Of a stretch of 64,000 nucleotides of DNA, positions 1 to 8,530 are shown in pieces (positions within the stretch are counted from its first letter, which is position 1; every line of letters begins with the position of its first letter). The translations under genes were made by a program, and so were the position numbers. The stretch is from the NCBI GenBank assembly GCA_963771715.1, contig CAVYUQ010000014.1:141304-205303 (forward strand). Reading direction: 5' to 3'. This DNA comes from JACVRW01 sp963771715 (GTDB lineage Bacteria > Actinomycetota > Thermoleophilia > Solirubrobacterales > Thermoleophilaceae). Under the pieces are notes generated by a model. That model was not told where the DNA came from. It ran no database searches and was given only the letters and a program-made list of their open reading frames with translations.

Positions 1-51
1 CCACGTCGGTCGGCAAGAATGGTGCGACTGTCGGGCCTTTAGGTCGGGAGG

Positions 52-81
52 ACCATACGGCCCGGATCGGATGTCTGTCAA
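52..81 (-). promoter_or_regulatory. possible leftward sigma70-type promoter
   Basis: On the minus strand a TTGACA hexamer (76-81) is followed after 18 bp by TATGGT (52-57). It lies upstream of the FGGY kinase and points out of the window, so its target gene is not visible. The match to the consensus is the only evidence, and chance occurrence is possible. Confidence 0.25.
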
Positions 82-86
82 TCGTT

Positions 87-1553
87 GTGGCTAAAGAGCT
101 CCTGCTCGGAATAGACGAAGGCACCTCTGCGGTGAAAGCCGTGCTGTACGACGAGGAGCTCCGGCCGCTGGCAGAGGCGCGGCGCGAAAAGCCGCTTCAG
201 CATCCCCAGCCGGGCTGGGTCGAGCAGCGGCCTGAGGATGTGCTCACAGCGGTCGTCGACGCCGTCGCTGAGCTGCTTCAGCAGGCCGACGGCGAGCTTG
301 TGGCCTGCGGGCTTGACCACCAGGGTGAGTCCGTGCTCGCATGGGACGCCGAGTCCGGGCATCCGCTCACGCCGATCGTGACGTGGCAGGACAAGCGCTC
401 GCAGGAGGTGCTCGACCGACTCGAGGCCGACGGCCGCGCCGAGGAGGTGCACGAGCGCAGCGGCATGCCACTCGACCCCTATTTCTCGGCGGGGAAGCTC
501 ACATGGCTGCTCGAGCACGAGCAGGTGGTCGCCGACGCCCGCAACGCCGGCACTCTGCGACTCGGCACCGTCGACGCGTGGCTCTGCGAAAGGCTCGGCG
601 CCGGCTTCACCACGGACCCGTCCACCGCGTCTCGCACGCAGCTCGCCGTACCCGGCGAGCCGGACTGGGATCCCATCCTGCTGGATGCCTTCGGCGTGCC
701 GCGCTCTGCCCTGCCTGAGATCCGCGACAGCGCAGGCGACCTCGGCTCGCTGCGACACCCAGAGTGGGAGCGGGAGCTGCCGCTGCGAGCGCGCGTGGTG
801 GACCAGCAGGCGGCATTGGCCGGCGCGGGCTGCACGCAGCCCGGACTCGTGAAGGCCACGTATGGAACCGGCGTGTTCGTGCTCGCTCACGTGGGCGACG
901 AGCGACCCTCGCCCGGCGAGACCGGCCTGCTTCCAACGGTCGCGTGGCGCGTGGACGGAAATGTGGAGTACGCCGTCGACGGCGGCGTGTTCACCGCCGG
1001 CGCGCTGCTCGAGTGGCTGAGCCGCGACCTCGGACTGGCCGATGACCCGGCGGCCCTGGCCGGACTGGCGAGCTCAGTCGAGGACGCTGGCGGCGTGCGC
1101 CTGCTGCCTGCCCTCGCGGGCATTGGAGCGCCCTGGTGGCGACCGGACGCTCGCGCCGTGCTTGCGGGGCTCACGGCGGGCACGCGCCCCGCACACGTGG
1201 CACGCGCGGCTCTTGAGGCGATCGCCTGGCGTGTGGCCGACGTGGTCGATGCGGTCGGGCACGAAGCCGCGGTCGAGGCGCTGCGGGTGGACGGCGGGCT
1301 CACCCGCGACGAGCTGCTGCTGCGCCTCCAGGCCGATGCCGCGGGCGTGCCCGTGCAACGCGGCGCCGTGGACGCCACCGCCGCCGGGTCCGCCGCGCTC
1401 GCAGCGGTTGGCGCGGGCCTGTGGTCCGGGACCGCCGAGATCGCCGAGCGGATTCCCGCCGGCGAGCCCGTCGAGCCGGAACGTGATTCCGCGTGGCGCT
1501 CCGAGGCGCACAGGGAGTGGCGCGAGTTCGTGGAGCGAGCGGCGGCGCTCTAG
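87..1553 (+). CDS. FGGY-family carbohydrate kinase (glycerol kinase-like)
   Basis: ATP-dependent sugar or polyol kinase of the cytoplasm, 488 aa, the usual FGGY length. The N-terminal domain (about 4-240) opens with the phosphate-binding GIDEGTSAVKAVLYD loop and has glycerol-kinase-like blocks (TPIVTWQDKRS, YFSAGKLTWLL, TDPSTASRT). The C-terminal domain (about 245-480) begins VDQQAALAGAG, continues with KATYGTGVF and ends with the DGGLTRDELLL helix region. These blocks follow GlpK more closely than XylB. However, the GlpK substrate motif NQRE reads DHQGE here, so the substrate may be glycerol or another polyol. GTG start at 87; no ATG is in frame nearby. A GlpA/GlpB-like dehydrogenase pair lies about 9 kb away, but no operon link is visible. 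Confidence 0.9.
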   Translation: MAKELLLGIDEGTSAVKAVLYDEELRPLAEARREKPLQHPQPGWVEQRPEDVLTAVVDAVAELLQQADGELVACGLDHQGESVLAWDAESGHPLTPIVTWQDKRSQEVLDRLEADGRAEEVHERSGMPLDPYFSAGKLTWLLEHEQVVADARNAGTLRLGTVDAWLCERLGAGFTTDPSTASRTQLAVPGEPDWDPILLDAFGVPRSALPEIRDSAGDLGSLRHPEWERELPLRARVVDQQAALAGAGCTQPGLVKATYGTGVFVLAHVGDERPSPGETGLLPTVAWRVDGNVEYAVDGGVFTAGALLEWLSRDLGLADDPAALAGLASSVEDAGGVRLLPALAGIGAPWWRPDARAVLAGLTAGTRPAHVARAALEAIAWRVADVVDAVGHEAAVEALRVDGGLTRDELLLRLQADAAGVPVQRGAVDATAAGSAALAAVGAGLWSGTAEIAERIPAGEPVEPERDSAWRSEAHREWREFVERAAAL

Positions 1554-1608
1554 CCCCGCGCCTCGCGGTACCCTTCATGCGCAGCCAGAAGCGAAGGAGG
1601 AGATCGCT

Positions 1609-1725
1609 GTGGACGACCCCAACGTGAGATATCCCGAGGACATCGGGCTCAAGGACTTCAAGATGGGCGTTACGGGATTGCTCCTCTGCGCTGGTATCGC
1701 AATCCTGTTCCTGATCTTCGCCTGA
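1609..1725 (+). CDS. small single-pass membrane protein (38 aa)
   Basis: A 38-residue frame starts at GTG 1609, with a near-perfect Shine-Dalgarno sequence AAGGAGG at 1594-1600, 8 nt upstream. A charged N-terminal segment (VDDPNVRYPEDIGLKDFKMG) precedes one hydrophobic helix (about 20-38) that runs to the C terminus. It lies 55 bp after the FGGY kinase on the same strand. I recognise no family. The strong ribosome site and the clean soluble-head plus helix design support a real gene. Confidence 0.6.
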   Translation: MDDPNVRYPEDIGLKDFKMGVTGLLLCAGIAILFLIFA

Positions 1726-1737
1726 CGTGGCCCTCTC

Positions 1738-3525
1738 CTAGCGGGCGAGCGCGCCGATCACCTCCTGCCACCACGCCCGTGCAGCGGCATCCTCTTCCGT
1801 GGCCAGCCGCCTGCGCGCGTAGCGCTGGAGCTGGAGCGGCCCTCCCCATGCCAGCAGCGGCCCGGTAATCGCGAAACGGCCGTCATCCAGCGCGACCAGG
1901 GCACCCGGCTTGTCGCGCCGGGTGCGGAGCTGCTGGACCACCGCCACGCCCTCCACCTCCTTCGGGAAACCGGCCTCGCCGTCCTTGTCGCTCCAGGGAC
2001 GTGTGCTGAACACCGCCGTGCCGGCGCGCAGGCGCACGTGGGTCTGTTGCGGAACCTCGACCGGGCCCAGGCGCCAGCGCTCGAGCAGCTCGGGCATGTC
2101 GCCCGCGACCTCCTCTCGCACGATCACGTGCAGCCGGTCCTCCGCCTCGATGCGCGTGGATCCCCGCGGCAAGAGCGCCTCCTCGCCTCGCACGATCACG
2201 CTCAGCAGCGCGTCGCGCGGGAGTCCGAGCGTGCGCACGAGCTGGCCGACGATCGCGTCGTCGGGCCCCACGGGGTATTCCACGATCTCCGCGCCGAGGC
2301 GGCGGACCGTCCCCGTCTCCACCAAGGGCCGCGGAAGGGCCGGCTCCGTCGTCGTGACCCCGAGCTTCCGAGCGAGCCACTCAACGGTGGTGCCCTGGAG
2401 CAGCGTGGAGATGACGACGGCGAAGAAGACGATGTTGAAGAACTCGCGGCTCTGGCCTTGCGGGATGTCCTCGATTACCGCGAATGTCGCCAGCACGACG
2501 GGGACCGCGCCGCGCAGGCCAGCCCAGCCGAGAACTAGGCGCTCGCGCGCAGTGAAGCTGTCAAAAGCTGTCGCGAGGACTGCGGGCAGCGGCCGAGCTA
2601 TGAAGACGAGTAGGAGGGCCAGCGCCATGCCCTCCAGCCACACGTCGTCGAGCTCGCTCGGGAAGACGAGCAGCCCGAGCGCGAGGAACATCGCGATCTG
2701 CGCCACCCAGGCGAGCCCCTGGTGAAACACCGTGACCGTCTGCTTCGCGGGGATGCGTGCGGAGCCAAGCATCAGCCCTGCCAGGTAGGCGGCCAGAAAT
2801 CCCGAGCCGTCGAGCGTGGCGGCCCCGCCGAACGCAAGGCCGACCGTGGACAGCGTTGCCACCGGGTACAAGCCCGGACTCGCGAGCCGCGTGTTGCGGA
2901 GCGCGTGCACCGCCAGCCAGCCGACCGCAAGACCCACCAGTGCGCCGATGCCCAACTCCTTGACGAATAGGAACGCCATGTCGAGCACGCCGTAGTCCGG
3001 TTGGTCGATCCACTCGATGAAGCCGATCACGAGCAGGACCGCCACGGGATCGTTGAAGCCCGCCTCGCCCTCTAGCGTGCGTGCCAGCTTTCGCCGCAGC
3101 GTCGACTCCCGCAGCAGCGCGAATATCGCGGCGCCGTCGGTGGAGGAGATGATCGCGCCGAGCAGCATGCCCTCGAGCGTGCTGAGGTCGAACAGCCACG
3201 AGGCTGCGAAACCGCAGATGACCGCGGTCCCCAGCGTGCCAAGGATCGCGAGCGAGAGCGACGGGCGGAGCACCGGCCGGATTTCGTGGAAGCCCGCCGA
3301 CAGCCCGCCCTCGAAGAGGATCAGCGCGAGCGCGACGACCCCGATCGTGCGGGCCAGCTCGTAGTCGTCGAAGGCGATCCAGCCGAGGCCGTCGGACCCG
3401 ATCGCCATGCCGAGTGCGAGGAACAGGAGCAGTCCGGGCAGGCGGATTCGCGACGCAAGCAGGGATGCGCCGATGCCCGCGGCGAGCAGCGCCGCCGCGA
3501 CAAGGATCAGCTCGCCGTCCGACAT
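1738..3525 (-). CDS. CPA1-type potassium (sodium)/proton antiporter with C-terminal TrkA_C domain
   Basis: Membrane cation/H+ antiporter of the NhaP2/CvrA type, 595 aa. About a dozen hydrophobic segments fill residues 5-390. They carry CPA1 landmarks: ALILFEGGLS near 67-76 and EGEAGFNDP at 152-160, whose Asp is the ion-translocating residue in this family. Residues about 410-490 resemble a TrkA_C ligand-binding domain (VGQLVRTLGLPRDALL, then EDRLHVIVRE). The last 100 residues form an acidic cytoplasmic tail like the CorC-associated domain. ATG at 3525 is chosen because it directly precedes the first membrane helix. It is divergent from the phosphotransferase, with a 51-bp gap. The reading frame stays open far upstream, but that extension is antisense to two real genes. 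Confidence 0.9.
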   Translation of the reverse strand: MSDGELILVAAALLAAGIGASLLASRIRLPGLLLFLALGMAIGSDGLGWIAFDDYELARTIGVVALALILFEGGLSAGFHEIRPVLRPSLSLAILGTLGTAVICGFAASWLFDLSTLEGMLLGAIISSTDGAAIFALLRESTLRRKLARTLEGEAGFNDPVAVLLVIGFIEWIDQPDYGVLDMAFLFVKELGIGALVGLAVGWLAVHALRNTRLASPGLYPVATLSTVGLAFGGAATLDGSGFLAAYLAGLMLGSARIPAKQTVTVFHQGLAWVAQIAMFLALGLLVFPSELDDVWLEGMALALLLVFIARPLPAVLATAFDSFTARERLVLGWAGLRGAVPVVLATFAVIEDIPQGQSREFFNIVFFAVVISTLLQGTTVEWLARKLGVTTTEPALPRPLVETGTVRRLGAEIVEYPVGPDDAIVGQLVRTLGLPRDALLSVIVRGEEALLPRGSTRIEAEDRLHVIVREEVAGDMPELLERWRLGPVEVPQQTHVRLRAGTAVFSTRPWSDKDGEAGFPKEVEGVAVVQQLRTRRDKPGALVALDDGRFAITGPLLAWGGPLQLQRYARRRLATEEDAAARAWWQEVIGALAR

Positions 3526-3576
3526 CGGGGGAACGAGAGCCTCGCACGCTGAGCAGGGGCGGCGTAGGGTGACGCC

Positions 3577-4512
3577 ATGGACGGGGCCGTAACCATCCCT
3601 GAGCTGACCGAGGTCGTAGCGCGTCTGTCGGCGCTGCTGGGGCCGCGCGAGGGTACGGTCGTCCAGCTCGAGGGCGGGATCACTAACCGCAACTTCCGGG
3701 TGACCTTCGCCGGAACGGATTACGTGCTGCGACTCCCGGGGAAGCGCACGGACCTGCTCGGGATCGATCGCGATGCTGAGTGCATCGCCACCCAGGCCGC
3801 TGCGGAGCTGGGATTCGCGCCTCGCGTCGTAACGCTCATGGAAGACCCGTCCTGCCTCGTCACCACGTTCATCCACGGCGAGCATGTCGAGGCGAGCTCG
3901 CTGCAGGCGTCCGAGGCGATCGCCGAGGTGGCGCGCGACCTGAGGGCGCTGCACGACTCGGACACGGAGCTGCCGACAGACTTCAACCCCTTCCGCCTCT
4001 ATGAGGAGTACGCGGAAACGGCCCGCGCCCACGGGACTGACGTGCCGGACGGATACGACGCTGCGCTCGCTACGGCCAGGCAGATCGAGGAGGCCGTGGC
4101 GGGCACGCCCGGACACGAGCCGGTGGCCGCCCACAACGACCTGCTTCCAGCGAATTTCCTGAAGGCCGCCGAGGGCATGCAGCTGATCGACTGGGAATAC
4201 GCCGGGATGGGTGACCGCTGGTTCGACCTCGGGAACTTCGCCGCCAACAACGAGCTGAGCGACGATCAGGAGGCGGAGCTGCTCGAGGCCTATTTCGGCG
4301 ACGCGCCCGATGACCGCGCTCGTGCGACGCTGAAGCTGTTCCGCTTCGTCTCGGACTTCCGCGAGGGCATGTGGGGCACCGTGCAGTCGGTGCTCTCCGA
4401 AATGGACTTCGACTTTCGGTCGTACGCGCAGAGGCACTTCGAGCGCGCGGAGAAGGCGCGCGCCGACCCCCGCTTTGAGGAGTGGCTCGAGCGGGTACGC
4501 GACTCCGCGTGA
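3577..4512 (+). CDS. choline/ethanolamine kinase-like phosphotransferase (APH fold)
   Basis: Protein-kinase-like small-molecule phosphotransferase, 311 aa. Visible features are the nucleotide loop region LEGGITNRNFRV (31-42), the catalytic Brenner motif H186-N-D188-LLPAN193 and the metal-binding D205 in LIDWEYAG. The spacing and the DWEYAG motif match choline kinase and LicA-type enzymes better than antibiotic kinases. The TGA stop overlaps the GTG of the ATP-grasp gene (GTGA, 4509-4512), implying translational coupling. The substrate is unknown; choline, ethanolamine or an amino sugar is plausible. Confidence 0.85.
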   Translation: MDGAVTIPELTEVVARLSALLGPREGTVVQLEGGITNRNFRVTFAGTDYVLRLPGKRTDLLGIDRDAECIATQAAAELGFAPRVVTLMEDPSCLVTTFIHGEHVEASSLQASEAIAEVARDLRALHDSDTELPTDFNPFRLYEEYAETARAHGTDVPDGYDAALATARQIEEAVAGTPGHEPVAAHNDLLPANFLKAAEGMQLIDWEYAGMGDRWFDLGNFAANNELSDDQEAELLEAYFGDAPDDRARATLKLFRFVSDFREGMWGTVQSVLSEMDFDFRSYAQRHFERAEKARADPRFEEWLERVRDSA

Positions 4513-5856
4513 GCCGCTCCTACGACGAGGCATACGACGACAGCGGTGCCCCGCGACCGCAGTACGCCGAGCTGCTGGACGCCCTCGGCGACCCGGGGGC
4601 GGCTGCGGACGAGGTGAGGCGCCGCCTTCGGGAACGCGGCGTGACGTTCGGCACCGCCGCCCGACGACGCCGTCGAGCTCGACCCCGTGCCGCGCATCCT
4701 CACCGAGCCGGAGTGGTCCGAGCTCCAGGCGGGCATCGGGCAGCGGCTGCTCGCGATGGAGGCGTTCGTGGCCGACGCCTACGGCGAGGGTCGCGTGTTC
4801 GAGGCAGGGCTGCTCACGCGCGAGGAGGTGGAGGCCTCGCCCCACTACGAGCCCGCGATGCGCGACGTGTCGCCGCGGCGCTGGATCTCGTTCACGGGCC
4901 TGGACGTGGTCCGCTGCGAGGACGGGCGCTTCAGGGTGATCGAGGACCAGGCGCGGATGCCGTCGGGGGTCGCGTACACGGTCGCGCTGCGCGACGCGCT
5001 TCGCGACGTTCTCCCCGTCGACCCGCCGCAGGCCGACCTGTCGGCCGTCTTCGGCGAGCTCGCGCTCGCGCTCCGCGACGCCGCGCCGCCCGGGGTGGAC
5101 GAGCCGAGCATGGTGCTCCTCTCGGAGGGGCCGTCCGCCTCGGGCTGGTGGGAGCACCAGCGGCTGTCGCGCGAGCTCTGCGCCCCGCTCGTCACGCTCG
5201 CGGACCTGGAGCAGCGCGACGGCCGGGTGGTGGCGTGGATCGACGGACGTGCGCGTGCCGTCGACCTGGTCTACATGCGCACCGCCGAGGACCGCTTCAC
5301 GGAGGCGGACGGCTCGGCGACGGCGATCGGCGAGGCGCTGCTGGGCCCGGCCGCCGCCGGCAGGGTGGCCGTGGTGAACGCGCCCGGATCGGGCATCGCC
5401 GACGACAAGCTCGTGCACGGCCACGTGGACGAGCTGATCCGTTTCTACCTCGACCAGGAGCCGCTGCTGCCCTCGATCCCGTCGCGGGTCGTGGGACCGG
5501 ACGACGAGCTCGACGACCTGGTGGTCAAGCCGCGCGGGGAGATGGGCGGCGAGGGAGTGGTGATCTGGCGGGACGCGGACGAGGCCACTCGCGCGCGCGT
5601 GCGCGAGGAGATGGCGGCCGACCCGGGAGGCTGGATCGGCCAGGAGCTCGTGCAGCTCTCGGTCCACCCCACGGTTGTGGACGGCCGGCTCGAGCCCCGC
5701 CACGTGGACCTGCGCCCCTACGCGCTCCTGACCGACGACGGCGTGCGCGTCCTCCCCGCCAGCACCAGCCGCGTGGCGCTCGAGAAGGGCTCGATGATCG
5801 TGAACAGCGCCCAGGGCGGCGGCGCGAAGGACACCTGGGCGTTCGGGCCGTCCTAG
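4509..5856 (+). CDS. circularly permuted ATP-grasp ligase (type 2), frameshifted in this sequence
   Basis: Peptide/amide ligase-like protein of the circularly permuted ATP-grasp family (COG2308/DUF404-407 group). The GTG at 4509 begins VSRSYDEAYDDSGAPRPQY, the standard opening of this family. The raw frame breaks at about 4656-4662 (GCCGCCC); dropping one base joins it to PDDAVELDPVPRILTEPEW and the rest, giving 448 aa. Downstream motifs are RVIEDQARMPSG, GSGIADDKL and DLVVKPRGEMGGEGVVIW, the ATP-binding Lys-Gly-rich strand. The end, SRVALEKGSMIVNSAQGGGAKDTW, is also typical. The genes that usually accompany it (alpha-E protein, transglutaminase) are absent; here it is coupled to a small-molecule kinase. 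The stop is 3 bp from the convergent FadR-type gene. Confidence 0.85.
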
Positions 5857-5859
5857 GGG

Positions 5860-6600
5860 TCACCAGTCCGGCATCAGGGCGGCGAGGATGTGCTCGGTGC
5901 CCTCGCAGTGCTCGCGCATCAGGCGCACCGCCCGGCCGGTGTCCTTGCGGCGCAGCAGCCTCACGAGCCGCCTGTGCTGCGCGTTCGAGCGCGTGAGCAC
6001 CACGTCGGGATGCGCGATCCGCTGGATCAGGTCGCTCATCTGGCCCTGCACCTCGGTCATCGCCACCACGAGCCGCGGTGAGTGGCACGCCTCCGCCAGC
6101 CCGATGTGGAAGCGCACGTCGGCCCGCCGGTAGACCTCGAAGCTCTCGGACGGAGTGGCGCTCATGTGCTCCGTGAGCGCGTCGAGGAGGTCGAGATCGA
6201 CCTCGCCGGCTCGCTCGGCCGCGAGCACGGTGGCGCCCGTCTCCACCACCACCCGGTAGTCGAGCACGGCGCGCGCCTCCTCGCGCAGCGGCGGCGCGTC
6301 CCGCTCCTGGGCGAGCGGAGGCGCCTCGGCCACGAAGGTGCCTCCCGAGCGGCCGCGCATCGCCACGAGGTGCCCGCTCTGGACGAGCGTCGTGAGCGCC
6401 TGCCGCAGCGTCGAGCGCGAAATGCTGAGCTCGTCGGCCAGCTCGCGCTCCGCGGGCAGGCGCGTCCCGGGCGGAAGCAGTCCCAGGCGGATCGCGGTCC
6501 CGAGCCGCTCCACGGTCTCCTCGAAGGTGGAGGGCGGCTGAACCGGCTTGAAGACGGCGTCGAGCGCGGGGCCGCGCTCGCTCGGGGCCGGTTGTGCCAT
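5860..6600 (-). CDS. FadR/GntR-family transcriptional regulator
   Basis: Cytoplasmic DNA-binding repressor or activator, 246 aa. A winged helix-turn-helix at about 25-90 carries the GntR signature LPAERELADELSISRSTLRQALTTL. An FCD ligand-binding domain (about 105-235) contains the metal-ligand pattern VRFHIGLAEACHS and QHRRLVRLLRRKD. This makes it the FadR subfamily, which senses acids such as acyl-CoAs or sugar acids. ATG at 6600 is preferred over a GTG one codon upstream. It is divergent from the small gene at 6633, with 32 bp between the starts that include CGGTAACCG, a short dyad that could be its operator. Confidence 0.88.
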   Translation of the reverse strand: MAQPAPSERGPALDAVFKPVQPPSTFEETVERLGTAIRLGLLPPGTRLPAERELADELSISRSTLRQALTTLVQSGHLVAMRGRSGGTFVAEAPPLAQERDAPPLREEARAVLDYRVVVETGATVLAAERAGEVDLDLLDALTEHMSATPSESFEVYRRADVRFHIGLAEACHSPRLVVAMTEVQGQMSDLIQRIAHPDVVLTRSNAQHRRLVRLLRRKDTGRAVRLMREHCEGTEHILAALMPDW

Positions 6601-6632
6601 CACGGGGACGGTAACCGCTAGATTGCGCCGCC

Positions 6633-6884
6633 GTGGAGAACCGCCAGGAAAAAGTGGTCGTCGAAACTGACCGGTACCGGGTGGAGGGCATGCTGACGCT
6701 GCCGCGCGAGGGCTATCGCAGCCGGGTCTCCGACCACGTGAACCGGCGCGACCACGAGTTCTTCACGATCCTCGACGCCCAGCTCGTGGCGCTCGACGGC
6801 TCCGGGCGCGACTGGACCACCCCGGTCCTGATGCTCGCCCGGCGCCACATCCGGCTGATCGTGCCGGCCTCCGAAGGGGCCTGA
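6633..6884 (+). CDS. small conserved protein (DUF6812-like)
   Basis: An 83-aa soluble protein with no signal peptide. The pattern VVVETDRYRVEGMLTLP, SRVSDHVNRRDHEFFTILDA and a final RRHIRLIVP strand resembles the small beta-rich DUF6812 family; I hold that assignment loosely. The function is unknown. Its TGA (6882-6884) shares a base with the ATG of the methyltransferase, so the two are probably co-translated. It is divergent from the FadR-type regulator. Confidence 0.65.
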   Translation: MENRQEKVVVETDRYRVEGMLTLPREGYRSRVSDHVNRRDHEFFTILDAQLVALDGSGRDWTTPVLMLARRHIRLIVPASEGA

Positions 6885-7496
6885 TGGCCACCGCCCGCCG
6901 GCTCGCGCTCACTGGGAGGCGCGGCCGTGCTCGGGGCGGCCGTCTGGTGGCGCAGGAACCCGTCGGCGTGCCCGTACTCGCAGCGCTTCTGGGTGGAGGC
7001 ACCGCACCCGTTCATCACGCGCGAGCGCCTGCGCGGGATGCTCGAGCCCACGCCCGGCGAGCGGCTGCTCGAGGTGGGCCCCGGCACCGGCTACTACTCG
7101 CTTCCGGTGGCGGACTGGCTGTCGCCGGACGGGCGGCTCGACGTGCTGGACGTGCAGCAGGAGATGCTCGACCACACGCTGCGGCGCGCGCAGGAGCACG
7201 GCATCGACAACATCACGCCTTCGCGTGCCGACGCCCGCGAGATGCCCTACCCGGACGACAGCTTCGACGGCGCGTACCTCGTGACCGTGCTCGGAGAGAT
7301 CCCGGACCAGGACGCCGCGCTGCGCGAGCTCCGGCGCGTGGTGAAGCCCGGGGGTCGCATCGTGGTCGGGGAGCTGTTCGGCGACCCGCACATGGTCACC
7401 CACTCGGCGCTCGCCAAACGGGCCGGCGCCGCGGGTCTGAGCGTGGAGCGCAAGCTCGGCGGCCCGCTCTGGCACTTCACCCGGCTGCAAGCCTGA
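6884..7496 (+). CDS. membrane-anchored class I SAM methyltransferase, frameshifted near 6911
   Basis: SAM-dependent methyltransferase. The Rossmann core is clear: motif I LLEVGPGTGYYSLPVA, the motif II region DGRLDVLDVQQEML, the SRADAREMPYPDDSFDGAYLVTVLGEIPD block and VVKPGGRIVVGE. The ATG at 6884 overlaps the preceding stop (TGATG), but its frame breaks after MATARRLAL. Removing the A at about 6911 gives a hydrophobic helix (LLGGAAVLGAAVWW) running straight into the conserved RRNPSACPYSQRFWVEAPHPF, for 203 aa in all. A GTG at 6927 would be the fallback start if the indel were real. The substrate is unknown, and a membrane-associated small molecule or lipid is likely. Confidence 0.85.
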
Positions 7497-7549
7497 TTGC
7501 AGCCACAGTGGGCTTCCGTCCGGGGCCGCGCCCAGCATGGTCTCACTCC

Positions 7550-7753
7550 ATGCTCTACGCGATCCTTATATGCACGGACGAGTCCTGCGCCGAGGAGTTC
7601 GAGGCCTGGGGCGAGATCGAGGACTTCGACGACCTGCTCTGCGAGGGCTGCGGCTGCACCCTCCAGGCGCTCGCCTACAGCGACGTGAGCTACTCGACCA
7701 TCGTCGCGTTCCCGCGCCGCACGCCGCACGTCCAGGTCCGCAAGGCCGCCTGA
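7550..7753 (+). CDS. small cysteine-rich hypothetical protein
   Basis: A 67-aa protein starting MLYAILICTDESCAEEFEAWG, with a later CEGCGC cluster. The CTDESC plus CEGCGC arrangement suggests a small zinc ribbon. ATG at 7550 follows a 53-bp gap after the methyltransferase stop. The acidic composition and the even spacing of the cysteines look like a genuine protein. No family is recognised. Confidence 0.6.
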   Translation: MLYAILICTDESCAEEFEAWGEIEDFDDLLCEGCGCTLQALAYSDVSYSTIVAFPRRTPHVQVRKAA

Positions 7754-7775
7754 GCGCGCCCCGCGCCGAGCGCAG

Positions 7776-7792
7776 GCCAAGCTAGGCTTGGC
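7776..7792. other. short hairpin upstream of tRNA-Ser
   Basis: Perfect 7-bp inverted repeat GCCAAGC-TAG-GCTTGGC between the small cysteine-rich gene and tRNA-Ser(GGA). No T-tract follows. It may end the upstream transcript or be part of the tRNA promoter region (TAGGCT is 12 nt before the tRNA). Confidence 0.35.
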
Positions 7793-7800
7793 TGCCGCCT

Positions 7801-7889
7801 GGAGAGGTGACCGAGCGGCCGAAGGTGCACGACTGGAAATCGTGTGGGCGGGTCAAACTGCCTCGTGGGTTCGAATCCCACCCTCTCCG
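7801..7889 (+). tRNA. tRNA-Ser (anticodon GGA)
   Basis: Class II tRNA with acceptor stem GGAGAGG (7801-7807) paired to CCTCTCC (7882-7888) and discriminator G at 7889. The anticodon arm is CACGA-CTGGAAA-TCGTG, giving anticodon GGA. It has a long serine-type variable arm and a GTGGG-TTCGAAT-CCCAC T arm. The 3' CCA is not encoded. It reads UCC/UCU serine codons. Confidence 0.95.
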
Positions 7890-7938
7890 CTCCAGACCCC
7901 TCATCGTCATCTCATCTGGCCCCGGGCATAATCGGGGC

Positions 7939-8289
7939 ATGAGCACCAAGCTAAAGCGGGGCATCCTCGCGGTGGCCGCTGTGGCTGTTCTCGGAACGGG
8001 CGGTGCGGCGATCGCCGGGGCCACCGGTGGTGGCGGCGACGAGGGCCGCGGCACGGGCGACGACGGCAGCGGCAAGCCGATCACCGGCGCCGCGCTCGAC
8101 AGGGCGAGTGCCGTGGCGCTCGACTACACCGGCGGCGGACGCGTGAGCGACACCGAGTTCCAGGACGAGGAGGGCTACTACGAGGTGGAGGTCACTCGCG
8201 ACGACGGCAGCAACGTCGACGTGCACCTCGACAGCCACTTCAACGTCCTGAACAAGAGCAGCGACGGCGAGGGCGCGGACGAGGACTGA
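7939..8289 (+). CDS. secreted/membrane-anchored PepSY-domain protein
   Basis: A 116-aa protein. A basic start and hydrophobic stretch (about 8-30, AVAAVAVLGTGGAAIAG) form a signal peptide or anchor, then a Gly/Asp-rich linker. The PepSY-like unit at about 48-105 reads GAALDRASAVALDYTGGGRV, EEGYYEVEVTRDDGSNVDVHLD. PepSY modules often bind and inhibit peptidases or act as periplasmic sensors. ATG at 7939, 49 bp after tRNA-Ser; frame extensions further upstream would run through the tRNA and are rejected. Confidence 0.75.
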   Translation: MSTKLKRGILAVAAVAVLGTGGAAIAGATGGGGDEGRGTGDDGSGKPITGAALDRASAVALDYTGGGRVSDTEFQDEEGYYEVEVTRDDGSNVDVHLDSHFNVLNKSSDGEGADED

Positions 8290-8345
8290 TTGCATCGCGG
8301 CGCCGGTCGCCTGAGCTGAGCGGCCGATTGCGATACTGAGGGCGC

Positions 8346-8525
8346 ATGTGCGCGCAGTGCATGGCTACCGCGATGACAGCCGTGGGAGCGGCCTCGGGCG
8401 CGCGGGCCTACCTGGGCACCCGCCGCTTGGCCTGGCTGACGCCGAAGCGGATGCGCGCGATCGCCTTCGCCCTCGCCACCGGGGCCGTTCTGGCTTCGGC
8501 GACGCTGGTTAGCGGAACCGGCTGA
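8346..8525 (+). CDS. tiny two-helix membrane protein (59 aa)
   Basis: A 59-aa frame starting MCAQCMATAMTAVGAASGAR, with a CxxC near the N terminus. One amphipathic or hydrophobic stretch (5-24) and one clear membrane helix (about 38-57) are joined by a TPKRMR basic turn. GATACT at 8332-8337 could be a -10 element. It ends 5 bp before the next small membrane-protein gene, so the two look like a unit. Function unknown. Confidence 0.55.
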   Translation: MCAQCMATAMTAVGAASGARAYLGTRRLAWLTPKRMRAIAFALATGAVLASATLVSGTG

Positions 8526-8530
8526 GCCCC

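Noticed and set aside
1738..5703. Very long minus-strand frame continuing past the antiporter start over the kinase and ATP-grasp genes
   Set aside because: Only the part from 3525 leftward has family motifs; the upstream part is Arg/His/Gly-rich antisense of two well-supported plus-strand genes.
7807..7890. Coding frame beginning MTERPKVHDWKSCG across tRNA-Ser
   Set aside because: This is the familiar spurious translation of a serine tRNA; the real gene starts at 7939.
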